The notes beneath the pieces are model-generated. The model was given only the letters and a program-made list of their open reading frames with translations, did no database searches and was not told where the DNA came from. A stretch of 64,000 nucleotides of DNA from Gammaproteobacteria bacterium (GTDB lineage: Bacteria; Pseudomonadota; Gammaproteobacteria; Nitrosococcales; Methylophagaceae): assembly GCA_014859375.1 (NCBI GenBank), contig JACUUH010000007.1, forward strand, positions 1 to 64,000, given 5' to 3'. Below are positions 33,638 through 44,215 of this stretch, in pieces. Numbering within the stretch: position 1 is the stretch's first letter; each line of letters begins with the position of its first letter. A program made the translations under genes and the position numbers.

Positions 33638-35024
33638 AGCAAATGTGTGGGTCGTTGATGATGATCGTTCAATCCGTTGGGTGCTGGAAAAAGCAATCCA
33701 AGCAGAAGGCATCAACGTTACGGTATTTGATAATGGCAACTCGGTATTGGAACAACTTGAGAAGGTTCAACCTGATGTATTGGTCAGTGATATTCGTATG
33801 CCTGGCATTGATGGATTGCAATTAATGGCTGAAATTAAGCAGCGGGCACCTAAATTGCCAGTCATTATTATGACTGCTTATTCTGATTTAGATAGTGCGA
33901 TATCCGTTTATGAAGGTGGCGCCTTTGAATATCTGCCAAAACCATTTGATGTAGATGAAGCAGTTGATTTAATCAAACGCGCCATTGAGCATCGTCAACA
34001 AAAACAACCAGCAGGAGATGGAACTGTAAATATTGGTGCCGAAATTATCGGTGAAGCCCCTGCTATGCAAGAGGTGTTCAGATCGATTGGTCGTTTGGCT
34101 CGCTCAAATATAACAGTATTAATTAATGGTGAATCAGGAACAGGCAAAGAACTTGTAGCGAATGCCTTGCATAAACACAGCCCGAGAAGTCATGCTCCTT
34201 TTATCGCACTCAACATGGCTGCGATTCCTAAAGAATTAATGGAATCCGAACTGTTCGGACATGAAAAAGGTGCATTTACCGGTGCTCATGTTGCACGCAA
34301 AGGACGATTTGAACAAGCTGATGGTGGCACATTATTCCTAGATGAAATTGGTGATATGCCCTTGGATCTTCAAACTCGTTTGTTACGGGTACTATCAGAT
34401 GGTGAGTTTTTTAGAGTGGGGGGGCATACTGCTGTTAAATCGGATGTCAGGATTGTGGCAGCAACCCATCAAAATTTAGAGCAAGGTGTCGAACGCGGCG
34501 AATTCAGGGAAGATCTATTTCATCGATTAAATGTAATTCGGATTCAAATACCGTCATTACGCGAGAGAAGACAAGATGTGCCGGCATTAGCGGCTTATTT
34601 TTTAACTAAAGCATCGACTGAACTTGCGGTACCTACCAAAATACTGTCTGCCGATGTTGAGCGCTATTTAAGTCAATTAAGCTGGCCTGGTAATGTGAGA
34701 CAATTAGAAAACACCTGTCGGTGGCTGACGGTAATGTCGCCAGCAAAAGTAGTGCAGATTGATGATTTACCGAGTGAGTTATTGAATGTAAGGCTATCAG
34801 AACCTCACGGTTCGGACAGTTGGCAAGTTTTGTTTAAACAATGGGCGACTAAAAAAGCACTCAGTGGTCAAGATGGCGCATTAGCCGACGTTGTGCCTGA
34901 AGTTGAAAGGCTATTAATGGACGTAGCATTAGAGAAAACAGTGGGTAAACGACAAGAAGCAGCAAAAATACTAGGATGGGGGCGAAACACATTAACGCGC
35001 AAGTTAAAAGAAATCGATAATTAG
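33627..35024 (+). CDS. ntrC: Nitrogen regulation response regulator NtrC (GlnG)
   Basis: Sigma-54-dependent activator. The receiver domain has the acidic pocket DDD at 11-13 and the phosphorylated Asp55 in SDIRMPG. The AAA+ domain has NGESGTGKE, the sigma-54 loop GAFTGA near residue 216, and FHRLNVIRIQIPSLRERR. A Fis-type HTH ends the protein (RQEAAKILGWGRNTLTRKL). I use the GTG at 33627 preceded by TTGGAGCG, giving 465 aa; a 24-codon upstream extension inside ntrB lacks similarity. The matching operators are upstream of glnA and ntrB. Confidence 0.96.
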   Translation: MKNKANVWVVDDDRSIRWVLEKAIQAEGINVTVFDNGNSVLEQLEKVQPDVLVSDIRMPGIDGLQLMAEIKQRAPKLPVIIMTAYSDLDSAISVYEGGAFEYLPKPFDVDEAVDLIKRAIEHRQQKQPAGDGTVNIGAEIIGEAPAMQEVFRSIGRLARSNITVLINGESGTGKELVANALHKHSPRSHAPFIALNMAAIPKELMESELFGHEKGAFTGAHVARKGRFEQADGGTLFLDEIGDMPLDLQTRLLRVLSDGEFFRVGGHTAVKSDVRIVAATHQNLEQGVERGEFREDLFHRLNVIRIQIPSLRERRQDVPALAAYFLTKASTELAVPTKILSADVERYLSQLSWPGNVRQLENTCRWLTVMSPAKVVQIDDLPSELLNVRLSEPHGSDSWQVLFKQWATKKALSGQDGALADVVPEVERLLMDVALEKTVGKRQEAAKILGWGRNTLTRKLKEIDN

Positions 35025-35026
35025 GC

Positions 35027-35055
35027 TTGCATGTTGGTGGTTAGATAAGTATACT
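35027..35055 (+). promoter_or_regulatory. Sigma-70 promoter for the initiator tRNA operon
   Basis: TTGCAT and TATACT are separated by exactly 17 bases, and the tRNA begins 17 bases after the -10 box. This is the best visible promoter for the tRNA and probably for the rimP-nusA-infB genes behind it. Confidence 0.72.
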
Positions 35056-35071
35056 TCGATGCTTATTCCGG

Positions 35072-35148
<77 letters not shown>

Positions 35149-35156
35149 AAAAACAC

Positions 35157-35182
35157 AACCCCTATATGGGGTTTTTGTTTTT
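35157..35182 (+). terminator. Intrinsic terminator after initiator tRNA
   Basis: AACCCC pairs with GGGGTT around TATAT, followed by TTTG and five T. It ends eight bases downstream of the tRNA 3' end plus stem, and would release a short tRNA precursor. Confidence 0.8.
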
Positions 35183-35197
35183 CTGGAGATTTTAATT

Positions 35198-35219
35198 GGG
35201 CCGTAGGCCCTTTTTTTTT
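35198..35219 (+). terminator. Second intrinsic terminator, immediately before rimP
   Basis: GGGCC pairs with GGCCC around a three-base loop GTA and is followed by nine T. Only ten bases separate the T run from the rimP ATG, so no promoter fits between. Transcripts for rimP-nusA-infB from the tRNA promoter must pass this hairpin, which suggests attenuation or antitermination. Confidence 0.82.
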
Positions 35220-35229
35220 ATGTGATTTT

Positions 35230-35676
35230 ATGGCTGTCAGTGACCAAATTGAACAATTAATTGAAGCACCAATCGAATCGCTTGGTTATGAAGTGGTGGG
35301 TGTTGAATATATAAAGAGTGGCCGTGAGGCAACGTTACGCATTTATATTGATTCAGAACAAGGTATTTCAATTGAAGATTGTGAGCGTGTCAGCCATCAA
35401 GTCAGTGGAATATTAGAAGTAGAAGATCCTATTAGTACTGCCTATCACCTTGAGGTGTCATCTCCTGGCTTTGATAGACCTTTGTTCAAAGCAAGAGATT
35501 TTGAACGATTTGCAGGTAGTGAAGTAAAATTATCGATGAAATTGCCGGTGCAAGGCCGTAGAAACTTTACGGGTGTGCTTCAAGGCTTCAGCGATGGTGA
35601 GATTTTGATTGAAGTTGATGGTGAGGTTTATGCTTTAGCGCTCACTAAATTGGCAAAAGCGAGACTTATTGCCTAA
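35230..35676 (+). CDS. rimP: Ribosome maturation factor RimP
   Basis: Assists 30S subunit maturation. IEAPIESLGYEVVGVEYI, IYIDSEQGISIEDCERVSHQ and YHLEVSSPGFDRPLF are the family blocks. ATG 35230 gives the normal 148 aa; the frame stays open upstream through the terminators to the tRNA, which is not coding. No Shine-Dalgarno is visible before this ATG, because the terminator T run occupies that position. Translation may be inefficient or leader-dependent. Confidence 0.93.
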   Translation: MAVSDQIEQLIEAPIESLGYEVVGVEYIKSGREATLRIYIDSEQGISIEDCERVSHQVSGILEVEDPISTAYHLEVSSPGFDRPLFKARDFERFAGSEVKLSMKLPVQGRRNFTGVLQGFSDGEILIEVDGEVYALALTKLAKARLIA

Positions 35677-35745
35677 ATAAAGCGTAAAATTAACGGTTAA
35701 TATTTGAATTGAGTTGCTTGGCTGAGATGACTCACTGGGGTTGCG

Positions 35746-37257
35746 ATGAACAATAAAGAAATTTTACTGGTTGCAGATGCTGTTTCTAACGAAAAAGGTG
35801 TCAGCAAAGAAGTTATATTTAAAGCGATTGAAGCTGCTTTAGCGATGGCGACATGCAAGCGATATGAGATGGAAATCGATGCCAGTGTCAAAATTGACCG
35901 TCAAACCGGTGATTATGAAACGTTTCGTCAGTGGTTAATCGTTGAAGATGAAGATAGTCTTGTTTCTCCAGAAACACAGATAACACTGGCTGATGCACTT
36001 AAAAAGCAAGCTGATGCAGAAGTTGGTGGTTATATTCGTGAGCAGATGGAATCAGTTGAGTTTGGTCGTATCGCTGCCCAAACAGCTAAACAAGTCATTG
36101 TTCAAAAAGTGCGTGAAGCAGAACGTGCCCAAGTTGTTGAGATGTATCAGGATAAAGTTGGTCAAATGATCAACGGTACGGTTAAACGCGTTGAACGTGG
36201 TAACATTACATTGGATCTAGGTGGCAATGCCGAAGCCTATCTTCCTCGTGAAGAAATGATTCCACGTGAAAGTTTCCGTTCTGGTGACCGTGTCCGTGGT
36301 CTATTACGAGAAATTCGTCCTGAAGGTCGTGGCCCTCAATTATTAGTGAGTCGAATTGCACCAGAATTCCTAGTTGAGTTATTTAAGCTTGAAGTGCCAG
36401 AAATTAATGATGGCATGATTGAGATTAAAGGTGCAGCGCGTGATCCAGGCTTACGTGCAAAAATTGCTGTCCTAGCAAAAGAGTCTCGTATTGATCCGGT
36501 TGGAGCATGTGTGGGTATGCGTGGTTCACGTGTGCAAGCTGTTACCAATGAATTAGCTGGTGAACGTGTTGATATTATCTTGTGGGATGAAGATCCTGCT
36601 CGTTTTGCAATCAATGCAATGGCACCAGCAGAAGCAATTTCAATTGTTGTTGATGAAGATGCCCATAGTATGGATATTGCGGTTGAAGATGCTCAGCTGT
36701 CACAAGCCATCGGTCGTGGTGGTCAAAATGTACGTTTAGCAAGCCAGCTATCAGGCTGGACGTTAAATATCATGTCTGCAACTGATGCTGATCAAAAAGC
36801 TGAAACAGAATTATCAGGTATTGTTGAGTTATTCATGAATGAACTTGATGTCGATGAAGATGTAGCTTTAATTCTGGCGCAAGAAGGCTTTTCAAATCTG
36901 GAAGAAGTTGCGTATGTGCCTGAACAAGAGATGTTAGATATTGAAGAATTTGATGCTGATATCGTCGCAGAGCTTCGCTCGCGTGCACGTGATGTGTTGT
37001 TAACAAAAGCAATTGCAAATGAAGAACAACTAGAGTCTGCTGAACCAGCGCAAGATTTACTAGAAATGGAAGGCATGAATCAAAATCTTGCTTTAACGTT
37101 AGCTAGTAAGGGAATTGCTACTTTAGACGACCTTGCTGAACAGTCAGTTGATGAATTAATGGAAATTGATGGCATCGACCAAGCGCAAGCAGCCGCGTTA
37201 ATTATGAAAGCAAGAGAGTCATGGTTTGCAGATGAACAAACAGATGCAGGAGAGTAG
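35746..37257 (+). CDS. nusA: Transcription termination/antitermination protein NusA
   Basis: Binds RNA polymerase and modulates pausing, termination and antitermination. The N-terminal domain comprises the first ~125 residues. The S1 domain is near 135-200 ([20 protein letters not shown]), KH1/KH2 follow ([39 protein letters not shown]), and two acidic AR-type repeats make the C-terminus ([20 protein letters not shown]). 503 aa, gammaproteobacterial type. It could act back on the leader terminators upstream of rimP, as known for the E. coli operon. Confidence 0.97.
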   Translation: MNNKEILLVADAVSNEKGVSKEVIFKAIEAALAMATCKRYEMEIDASVKIDRQTGDYETFRQWLIVEDEDSLVSPETQITLADALKKQADAEVGGYIREQMESVEFGRIAAQTAKQVIVQKVREAERAQVVEMYQDKVGQMINGTVKRVERGNITLDLGGNAEAYLPREEMIPRESFRSGDRVRGLLREIRPEGRGPQLLVSRIAPEFLVELFKLEVPEINDGMIEIKGAARDPGLRAKIAVLAKESRIDPVGACVGMRGSRVQAVTNELAGERVDIILWDEDPARFAINAMAPAEAISIVVDEDAHSMDIAVEDAQLSQAIGRGGQNVRLASQLSGWTLNIMSATDADQKAETELSGIVELFMNELDVDEDVALILAQEGFSNLEEVAYVPEQEMLDIEEFDADIVAELRSRARDVLLTKAIANEEQLESAEPAQDLLEMEGMNQNLALTLASKGIATLDDLAEQSVDELMEIDGIDQAQAAALIMKARESWFADEQTDAGE

Positions 37258-37260
37258 TCA

Positions 37261-40149
37261 ATGAGTGATATGAAGATTAAAGACCTCGCAAATACTGTTG
37301 GCGTGACGGCCGAACATTTGGTTGAGCAGCTTAATGAGGCAGGAATCAACGTATCAACAGTTGATGACGTGATCACTGAAGAACAAAAGCAGACGTTGTT
37401 AAGTTTTTTGCGACAACGCCATGGTAAACCTGGTGAAAACACAGCAACAACCCCTAAAAAAATTACACTTAAGCGTAAATTGGTTAGTGAAATTAAATTG
37501 GGTGGTGTGTCACGCAATGGTGGTAAAAGCGTTAGTGTAGAAGTACGTAAAAAACGTACTTTTGTTAAACGTACACCCGCAGAAGAAGCTGAAATTGCTG
37601 CAGAATTAGACAGGCAAAAACAAGCAGAAGAAGCTGCCGCTGCCGCTGCTGAAGCTACTAGACTTGAACAAATACGAATTCAAGAACAAGAAAAACGCAA
37701 AGAAGCTGAGGCACAAGCGTTACTGCGTGCTCAACAAGAAGCAGAAGAAGCGCAACAGACAGAACGTGAGTCAGCTGCCATTGCGGCCGCAATTGAAGCT
37801 GAAAATCAAGCCGCAGAAGAAGCACGACTCGCTGCTGAAGAAGAGCAAAAGGCACTAGCAGAAGAAGCTAAAGCCGTCGCTGCTCAAGAAACCAAGAAGC
37901 AAGCAACTAAAGTAGAAAAACCAGTTGAAAAAACATTGTCAGCATCTGAAATTGCTCACAAAAAACTAGAAGAAGCCGATGCCAAACGTCGCGCGGCTAA
38001 CCTTGCTCGTCTTGACGCTGAACGTGCTTTAATACAACGTAAGAAAGCGCGCGAAGAAGAAGCTGAACTTGAAAAAGAGCGCGCTAAAGCAAGAGCAGAA
38101 GCAGAGAAACTGGAAAAAGAACAAAAAGCAGCTCGTAAGGCTAAAGAAAAGCAGAAAGAGTCTGAAGGAACTACAACAGTAGCCGCTACTGAAGCTAAAG
38201 AAAAAGACAAAGACAAAGACAAATCAGGACGTCGTGGTAATCGTGGTCCTGATCGCGATGATAAGTTTGAACGTAAAGAATTACACGTATCGGAAGGCAA
38301 AGGTCGTCGTAAGAAGAAAAAGGGTGCTACAACTGTGCAAACGCCAGTGCTCGAAGGTTCATCTGAGCATGGTTTTACAATGCCAACTGCACCTGTAGTC
38401 AGAGAAGTCAATGTTCCTGACACTATCAGTGTTTCAGATTTAGCTCAACGTATGTCTGTAAAAGCGGGTGAAGTCATTAAAGCATTGATGGGGCTGGGTA
38501 CAATGGCCACTATCAATCAATTACTCGACCAGGATACAGCGGTTATCGTTATCGAAGAAATGGGCCATATTGCTAAACCGGTTCAAGAAAACGAAATCGA
38601 AATGGCATTGAATGTTTCTGAAGAAGCCGCTGGTGATGCCAAAGTTCGCGCACCTGTTGTTACGGTTATGGGTCATGTTGATCACGGTAAAACATCATTG
38701 CTCGATTATATTCGTAGTACCAAAGTGACAACAGGTGAAGCTGGTGGTATTACTCAACACATTGGTGCCTATAAAGTTGAAACCAGTCGTGGTCAAATTA
38801 CTTTCTTGGATACACCCGGCCATGCTGCTTTCACCGATATGCGCTTACGTGGTGCAAAAGTGACCGATATTGTTGTGCTTGTTGTTGCAGCCGATGATGG
38901 TGTTATGCCGCAAACAATTGAAGCTGTGCAAGCGGCTAAATCTGCAGATTCACTATTGATTGTTGCCATTAATAAAATGGACAAGGCGGCTGCGAATCCG
39001 GATCGTGTCAAACAAGAATTATCAAATCACGATGTTATTGCAGAAGACTGGGGTGGTGATGTGCAATTTGTGCCTGTTTCAGCCATAACTGGTGAGGGTA
39101 TCGATGACTTGCTTGATGCTATTTCGCTGCAAGCTGAAGTTATGGAGCTGAAAGCGCCTGATACCGGCCCCGCTAAAGGTGTTGTTATCGAATCTCGCCT
39201 TGATAAAGGTCGTGGTACAGTTATCACGGTATTAGTTCAAAGCGGAACACTTAACAAAGGTGACATCGTTGTTGTAGGTCAAGAATATGGCCGTGTACGT
39301 GCATTATTTAACGAAAATGGTGAGCCACAAACTGATGCGGGTCCATCAACACCTGTTGAAGTGTTAGGTCTTTCTGGTACACCAGCAGCAGGTGATGAGC
39401 TACAAGTTGCACCTGATGAGCGTAAAGCACGTGAAATTGCAAATTTCCGCATGACTAAAGCACGTGAAGCAAAAATGGCGCAACAACAGGCTGCCAAGTT
39501 GGACGAAATGTTCAATAAAATGGAATCTGGCGATGTTAAAACACTTAACGTTGTTGTTAAAGCTGATGTTCATGGTTCGGCTGAAGCGGTTAGTCAAGGC
39601 TTACTTAAACTGTCAACTGATTTAGTTAAAGTACGCATAGTCGCTTCTGGTGTAGGTGGTATTAATGAAACTGATGCCCAGCTAGCTGGTGCATCTGATG
39701 CCATTCTGATTGGCTTTAATGTGCGTGCAGATAATGCAGCACGTAAAGTCATTGCTGAAAAAGGCTTAGATGTACAGTATTTCAGCATTATCTATGATTT
39801 GATTGATGTGGTAACGCAAGCGATGACAGGTATGTTAGAACCGGTTTATCGTGATGAAATTATCGGTCTTGCTCGTGTTGACGATGTATTTAGATCGCCT
39901 AAGTTTGGTGATATTGCCGGTTGTTTGGTTATCGAAGGTACGGTTAAACGTTCAAGTCCTATTCGTGTATTACGTAATAACGTAGTGATCTATGAAGGTG
40001 AATTAGAATCATTGCGTCGTTTTAAAGATGATGTCAACGAAGTCAAATCTGGTGTGGAATGTGGTATCGGTGTCAAAAATTACACTGATGTACAGGCAGG
40101 CGACCAAATTGAAGTCTTTGATCGTGTGCTGGTAAAAGCAAAACTATAA
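37261..40149 (+). CDS. infB: Translation initiation factor IF-2
   Basis: GTPase that recruits initiator tRNA to the 30S subunit. IF2N domain 1 ([20 protein letters not shown]) is followed by a long Ala/Glu/Lys-rich coiled region (about 110-320), a second IF2N domain ([20 protein letters not shown]), then the G domain with [19 protein letters not shown] and NKMDKA, and C-terminal domains. 962 aa. It lies three bases after nusA and overlaps rbfA by one base. Confidence 0.98.
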   Translation: MSDMKIKDLANTVGVTAEHLVEQLNEAGINVSTVDDVITEEQKQTLLSFLRQRHGKPGENTATTPKKITLKRKLVSEIKLGGVSRNGGKSVSVEVRKKRTFVKRTPAEEAEIAAELDRQKQAEEAAAAAAEATRLEQIRIQEQEKRKEAEAQALLRAQQEAEEAQQTERESAAIAAAIEAENQAAEEARLAAEEEQKALAEEAKAVAAQETKKQATKVEKPVEKTLSASEIAHKKLEEADAKRRAANLARLDAERALIQRKKAREEEAELEKERAKARAEAEKLEKEQKAARKAKEKQKESEGTTTVAATEAKEKDKDKDKSGRRGNRGPDRDDKFERKELHVSEGKGRRKKKKGATTVQTPVLEGSSEHGFTMPTAPVVREVNVPDTISVSDLAQRMSVKAGEVIKALMGLGTMATINQLLDQDTAVIVIEEMGHIAKPVQENEIEMALNVSEEAAGDAKVRAPVVTVMGHVDHGKTSLLDYIRSTKVTTGEAGGITQHIGAYKVETSRGQITFLDTPGHAAFTDMRLRGAKVTDIVVLVVAADDGVMPQTIEAVQAAKSADSLLIVAINKMDKAAANPDRVKQELSNHDVIAEDWGGDVQFVPVSAITGEGIDDLLDAISLQAEVMELKAPDTGPAKGVVIESRLDKGRGTVITVLVQSGTLNKGDIVVVGQEYGRVRALFNENGEPQTDAGPSTPVEVLGLSGTPAAGDELQVAPDERKAREIANFRMTKAREAKMAQQQAAKLDEMFNKMESGDVKTLNVVVKADVHGSAEAVSQGLLKLSTDLVKVRIVASGVGGINETDAQLAGASDAILIGFNVRADNAARKVIAEKGLDVQYFSIIYDLIDVVTQAMTGMLEPVYRDEIIGLARVDDVFRSPKFGDIAGCLVIEGTVKRSSPIRVLRNNVVIYEGELESLRRFKDDVNEVKSGVECGIGVKNYTDVQAGDQIEVFDRVLVKAKL

Positions 40150-40529
40150 TGGCAAGAGAATTTAGTCGTACCACCCGAATTGGTGAAATGCTGATGCGCG
40201 AACTCGCGCAAATGATTCAGCATGAGGTTTCTGATCCGCGCGTAGGCATGGTAACGGTCTCTCATGTTGATGTTACATCCGACCTGAAATATGCCAAGGT
40301 ATTTGTTACACGCTTAAAAACGGATAACTCGGAACAAGAAATAAAAGAATGTTTGCAAGGTTTGTCGCGTGCAGCAGGTTTTTTACGTCGAGGACTTGCT
40401 GGTCGTGTAGAGCTTCGTAATATTCCCGAATTACGTTTTATTTATGACAAATCACTTGAACATGGTTTTCATATGGATGAATTGATCGCAAAGGCAAACG
40501 CTAACTTAAGTGATGACGACTTAGTTTAG
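40149..40529 (+). CDS. rbfA: Ribosome-binding factor A
   Basis: Cold-shock 30S maturation factor with a KH-like fold. FSRTTRIGEMLMRELAQMIQ, DPRVGMVTVSHVDVTSDLKY and LRFIYDKSLEHGFHMDELI are family blocks. 126 aa. Start overlaps the infB stop by one base; truB follows by three bases. Confidence 0.96.
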   Translation: MAREFSRTTRIGEMLMRELAQMIQHEVSDPRVGMVTVSHVDVTSDLKYAKVFVTRLKTDNSEQEIKECLQGLSRAAGFLRRGLAGRVELRNIPELRFIYDKSLEHGFHMDELIAKANANLSDDDLV

Positions 40530-40532
40530 ACA

Positions 40533-41453
40533 ATGGGGCGACGTAACAAAAAAGGCCGTGATATCACGGGTATTATCGTTATTGATAAACCAACTGGTCG
40601 AAGCTCAAATCATGTTTTACAGCACGTTAAACGTTTGTTTGATGCTAAAAAAGCAGGACATACTGGTAGTCTAGATCCTCTTGCTACCGGTGTGCTTCCA
40701 ATCTGTTTAGGCGAAGCAACTAAAGTATCCAGTTATTTATTGGATGCAGATAAAAGTTACCAGGTTACCTGTCAACTTGGCACGGTAACAGATAGCGGTG
40801 ATTCAGATGGCAACGTTATCGACACAAAATCCATTCCTAAATTTACCGAACAAACATTACTGGATTTAATTGCCCAATTTATTGGTGAGCAAGATCAGGT
40901 GCCCCCCATGTTCTCTGCATTAAAACATCAGGGACAACCTTTATATAAATTGGCACGTCAGGGTATAGAAATAGAACGGAAGGCACGTCGCATTACCATC
41001 TATGATATTCATTTGTTGGGTGTGACGGAGAGTACATTTAGCTTAGAGGTATCATGCAGCAAAGGTACCTATATTCGTACCTTGGTTGAAGATATTAGTT
41101 TTGCTCTAGGCTGTGGTGGACATGTATCGATGTTGCGTCGTATTAAAGCCGCGGGTTATGACATAACACAGGTACTTACCTTAGAACAACTAGAACGTCA
41201 TGCTCAGCAAGGACTTTTATCGTTAGATGCTCTTCTATTACCTACAGAAGGCGCGTTGCCTGAGTGGCCACGTATTATTGCTTCTGAATTTCAAGTCACT
41301 GCGTTACGGCAAGGTCAGAAAATGTCAACAAATAGCACATTTGAAAGCGCGAACGTTCGGCTGTTTGATCAGAATCAAACTTTCATTGGACTGGGTGAAA
41401 TGTCACAAGATGGCAGTGTCGCGCCAAAACGCGTTTTTGTTTTACCTGAATAA
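40533..41453 (+). CDS. truB: tRNA pseudouridine55 synthase TruB
   Basis: Makes pseudouridine 55 in the T arm of tRNAs. The catalytic Asp lies in KAGHTGSLDPLATGVLPICL; VPPMFSALKHQGQPLYKLAR and SKGTYIRTLVEDI are the other motifs, with a PUA-like end. 306 aa. It shares the operon of nusA-infB-rbfA; rpsO after it has its own promoter. Confidence 0.97.
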   Translation: MGRRNKKGRDITGIIVIDKPTGRSSNHVLQHVKRLFDAKKAGHTGSLDPLATGVLPICLGEATKVSSYLLDADKSYQVTCQLGTVTDSGDSDGNVIDTKSIPKFTEQTLLDLIAQFIGEQDQVPPMFSALKHQGQPLYKLARQGIEIERKARRITIYDIHLLGVTESTFSLEVSCSKGTYIRTLVEDISFALGCGGHVSMLRRIKAAGYDITQVLTLEQLERHAQQGLLSLDALLLPTEGALPEWPRIIASEFQVTALRQGQKMSTNSTFESANVRLFDQNQTFIGLGEMSQDGSVAPKRVFVLPE

Positions 41454-41464
41454 GCCTAAAATCC

Positions 41465-41493
41465 TTGTTTATACAAGAAAAATTGGTTACAAT
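41465..41493 (+). promoter_or_regulatory. Sigma-70 promoter of rpsO
   Basis: TTGTTT and TACAAT are separated by 17 bases in the truB-rpsO gap, giving an rpsO leader of about 95 bases. A leader of this kind could hold the S15 autoregulatory structure, which I did not resolve. Confidence 0.65.
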
Positions 41494-41592
41494 TTCGTTC
41501 CTTTCGTTGGCTATATTCGGTGATATTTGAGCTGAGATAGACCAGAATTTAACTAGTAGCAACATGCTACGCAAAAAAGTTGGAGCATTAAA

Positions 41593-41862
41593 ATGTCATT
41601 GACAGTAGAACAAACACAAGAAATTATCAGCAAATACCAACGCTCAGAAGGCGACACGGGTTCTGCTGAAGTACAAGTTGCTTTGTTAACAGCACGTATC
41701 TTAAATCTTTCAGAACATTTCAAAATCAATATTCATGATCATCACTCACGCCAAGGTCTTTTAAAAATGGTGAGTGGTCGTCGTAAAATGTTGGATTATT
41801 TGAAAAAGAAAGATGTTGTACGTTACCGCGAATTGATTGCTAGCTTAGGCTTGCGTCGTTAA
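41593..41862 (+). CDS. rpsO: 30S ribosomal protein S15
   Basis: 89-residue S15. [35 protein letters not shown] and the ending [13 protein letters not shown] are conserved. TTGGAGCA precedes the ATG. It is followed by two hairpins and pnp, the classical rpsO-pnp arrangement. Confidence 0.98.
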   Translation: MSLTVEQTQEIISKYQRSEGDTGSAEVQVALLTARILNLSEHFKINIHDHHSRQGLLKMVSGRRKMLDYLKKKDVVRYRELIASLGLRR

Positions 41863-41886
41863 TCGTTGTTAGAGATAACAGTCGAT

Positions 41887-41930
41887 GTATCAAACCATGT
41901 CAACGTCATCCATTGACAACAGGTTGATAC
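41887..41930 (+). promoter_or_regulatory. Long stem-loop in the rpsO-pnp spacer
   Basis: GTATCAAACC pairs with GGTTGATAC (one bulge) and the interior TGTCAA pairs with TTGACA, giving an extended imperfect stem without a following T run. This is a candidate RNase III processing structure of the kind used in pnp autoregulation in E. coli. Confidence 0.55.
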
Positions 41931-41934
41931 CATA

Positions 41935-41980
41935 AAATATGCCCCTGAACCCTTCTGGTTTCAGGGGCATATTTGTTTTG
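41935..41980 (+). terminator. Intrinsic terminator or attenuator between rpsO and pnp
   Basis: AAATATGCCCCTGAA pairs with TTCAGGGGCATATTT in a strong 15-bp stem with a short loop, followed by GTTTTG. The downstream U tract is short, so some readthrough into pnp is likely. Confidence 0.78.
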
Positions 41981-42044
41981 AAATTAATCATTTAGCTACG
42001 GAATAAGCCGATAGCTTGTCAGTCCAGATAAAGGAAAAGAAATA

Positions 42045-44141
42045 GTGAATTTAGTAAAAAAGACAGTTCAATATGGCGACCATATTTTAAGTCTTGAAAC
42101 GGGTAAAATCGCTCGTCAAGCAGGCGGTGCCGTCATAGCAAGTCTAGGTGAAACCTCTGTAATGGTGACAGTTGTTGGTAAGAAAAATGTTCAACCGGGT
42201 CAAGACTTTTTTCCTTTAACAGTAAACTATCAAGAGCGTACATACGCTGCTGGTAAAATTCCAGGTGGTTTTTTCAAACGTGAAGGCCGTCCTAGTGAAA
42301 AAGAAACATTAACATCACGTTTAATCGACCGTCCATTACGTCCTTTATTTCCAAAAGGCTTCTTAAACGAAGTACAAGTTATCGCAACTGTGATGGCATT
42401 AGATCCTGCAATTGATCCAGATATCCCTGCAATGATTGGTGCTTCTGCTGCATTAGCTATTTCAGGTATCCCATTCAATGGTCCAATTGCTGGTGCCCGA
42501 GTTGGTTATATTGATGGTAATTACGTTTTAAATCCAAGCAAAGCCCAATTAGCATCTAGTCAATTGGATTTAGTCGTTGCCGGTACTGAAAGTGCTGTAT
42601 TGATGGTTGAATCAGAAGCATCTGAATTACCAGAAGAAGTCATGCTTGGTTCAGTCATGTTTGGTCATGAGCAATTACAAACTGCAATTAAATTAATCAA
42701 TGACTTAAAAGCAGAAGCAGGTAAAGAAGCATGGGATTGGACTGCTGAAGTAAATGATCCATCAATCTATGAAGCTGTTAAAGCACAGGCATTATCTGCA
42801 ATCGAAAACGCCTACACAATCACTGATAAATTAGCTCGCCAAGATGCGCTAGTTGCTACTCGTGATGCGGCTGTAGACGCATTAGTGAGTGAAGGATCCG
42901 AATTATCTGCTGACGATGTAAAAGGCGCATTCTATAAACTAGAAAAAGAATTAGTACGTGGTCGTATTCTTGCTGGCCAACCTCGTATTGATGGTCGTGA
43001 TACAAAAACAGTTCGTCCAGTTACGGTTGAAACAACTGTACTACCTCGTGTCCATGGCTCTGCTTTATTCACACGTGGTGAAACACAAGCGGTTGTCGTA
43101 GCAACATTAGGTGCAGAACGAGATGCACAAATGATCGATGCAGTTGAAGGTGAATACCGTGATCGCTTTATGCTACATTACAATTTCCCTCCATTCTGTG
43201 TAGGTGAAACGGGTTTTGTTGGTACGCCAAAACGTCGTGAAATCGGCCATGGTAAATTAGCAAAACGTGGCATTCAGGCTGTTATGCCTTCTGCTGAAGA
43301 ATTTCCATATGTAGTTCGTGTTGTGTCTGAAATCACCGAATCAAATGGTTCAAGTTCTATGGCTTCTGTCTGTGGTACAAGTTTGGCATTGATGGATGCG
43401 GGCGTTCCGATTAAAGCACCTGTTGCTGGTATCGCAATGGGCTTAATCAAAGAAGAAAGTGGCTATGCGGTATTAACTGATATCTTAGGTGACGAAGATC
43501 ATCTTGGGGATATGGACTTTAAAGTCGCAGGTACAGAAAAAGGTGTTACTGCACTTCAAATGGATATCAAAATCCAAGGTATCAACGAAGAAATCATGCG
43601 TTCGGCATTAGCTCAGGCACGTGATGGCCGTTTAACGATTCTTGAAACAATGAATGCAAGTCTTTCATCACACCGTGAAGAAATGTCTGAATTTGCTCCA
43701 CGCATTATCACCATCAAGATCAATGCAGATAAGATCCGTGACGTTATCGGTAAAGGTGGCGCAACAATTCGTGCACTCACTGAAGAAACAGGCGCAACTA
43801 TCGACATTCAAGACGATGGTACAGTGATGATTTTCTCATCTGATTACAATGCTGGCCAAGATGCCTTACATCGTATTGAGCAAATCACTGCTGAAGTTGA
43901 AGTGGGTAAAATCTACGAAGGCCGTGTTGCTAAATTGATGGATTTTGGTGCGTTTGTAACTATTCTTCCTGGTAAAGATGGTTTGGTTCATATCTCACAA
44001 ATCTCTGAAGAACGTGTTGAAAATGTCAGCGATAAATTGTCTGAAGGTGACTTAATTCAAGTTAAAGTACTTGAGGTTGATCGCCAAGGCCGCATTCGTT
44101 TAAGTATGAAAGCGGTTATTGAAGAAGCAAGTGCTGAATAA
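42045..44141 (+). CDS. pnp: Polynucleotide phosphorylase
   Basis: Phosphorolytic 3'-5' exoribonuclease of the degradosome. Two RNase PH domains are seen ([38 protein letters not shown]), then a KH domain ([20 protein letters not shown]) and a C-terminal S1 domain ([20 protein letters not shown]). 698 aa. GTG start with AAGGAAAAG upstream. Upstream stem-loops suggest autoregulation. Confidence 0.98.
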   Translation: MNLVKKTVQYGDHILSLETGKIARQAGGAVIASLGETSVMVTVVGKKNVQPGQDFFPLTVNYQERTYAAGKIPGGFFKREGRPSEKETLTSRLIDRPLRPLFPKGFLNEVQVIATVMALDPAIDPDIPAMIGASAALAISGIPFNGPIAGARVGYIDGNYVLNPSKAQLASSQLDLVVAGTESAVLMVESEASELPEEVMLGSVMFGHEQLQTAIKLINDLKAEAGKEAWDWTAEVNDPSIYEAVKAQALSAIENAYTITDKLARQDALVATRDAAVDALVSEGSELSADDVKGAFYKLEKELVRGRILAGQPRIDGRDTKTVRPVTVETTVLPRVHGSALFTRGETQAVVVATLGAERDAQMIDAVEGEYRDRFMLHYNFPPFCVGETGFVGTPKRREIGHGKLAKRGIQAVMPSAEEFPYVVRVVSEITESNGSSSMASVCGTSLALMDAGVPIKAPVAGIAMGLIKEESGYAVLTDILGDEDHLGDMDFKVAGTEKGVTALQMDIKIQGINEEIMRSALAQARDGRLTILETMNASLSSHREEMSEFAPRIITIKINADKIRDVIGKGGATIRALTEETGATIDIQDDGTVMIFSSDYNAGQDALHRIEQITAEVEVGKIYEGRVAKLMDFGAFVTILPGKDGLVHISQISEERVENVSDKLSEGDLIQVKVLEVDRQGRIRLSMKAVIEEASAE

Positions 44142-44164
44142 TCACTAGCAAAATCATGTAAACT

Positions 44165-44198
44165 TAAAAGCCCCGTTGGTTTATCGGGGCTTTTTTTT
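44165..44198 (+). terminator. Intrinsic terminator after pnp
   Basis: AGCCCCG pairs with CGGGGCT, flanked by AAA and eight T. It ends 17 bases before the modA start. Confidence 0.92.
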
Positions 44199-44215
44199 AA
44201 ATAGATTTTCTGGTC

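Noticed and set aside
35220-35225. Minimal ATG-TGA frame just before rimP
   Set aside because: A two-codon frame with no ribosome binding site is expected by chance; no evidence that it regulates.
36833-37076. Minus-strand frames in the nusA 3' part
   Set aside because: Ser-rich antisense of acidic AR repeats; no ribosome binding site.
37956-38423. 155-codon frame on the minus strand inside infB
   Set aside because: It is antisense to the Ala/Glu/Lys-rich linker of IF-2, whose codon bias removes stops on the other strand. Its Ser/Arg/Leu-rich product resembles no family.
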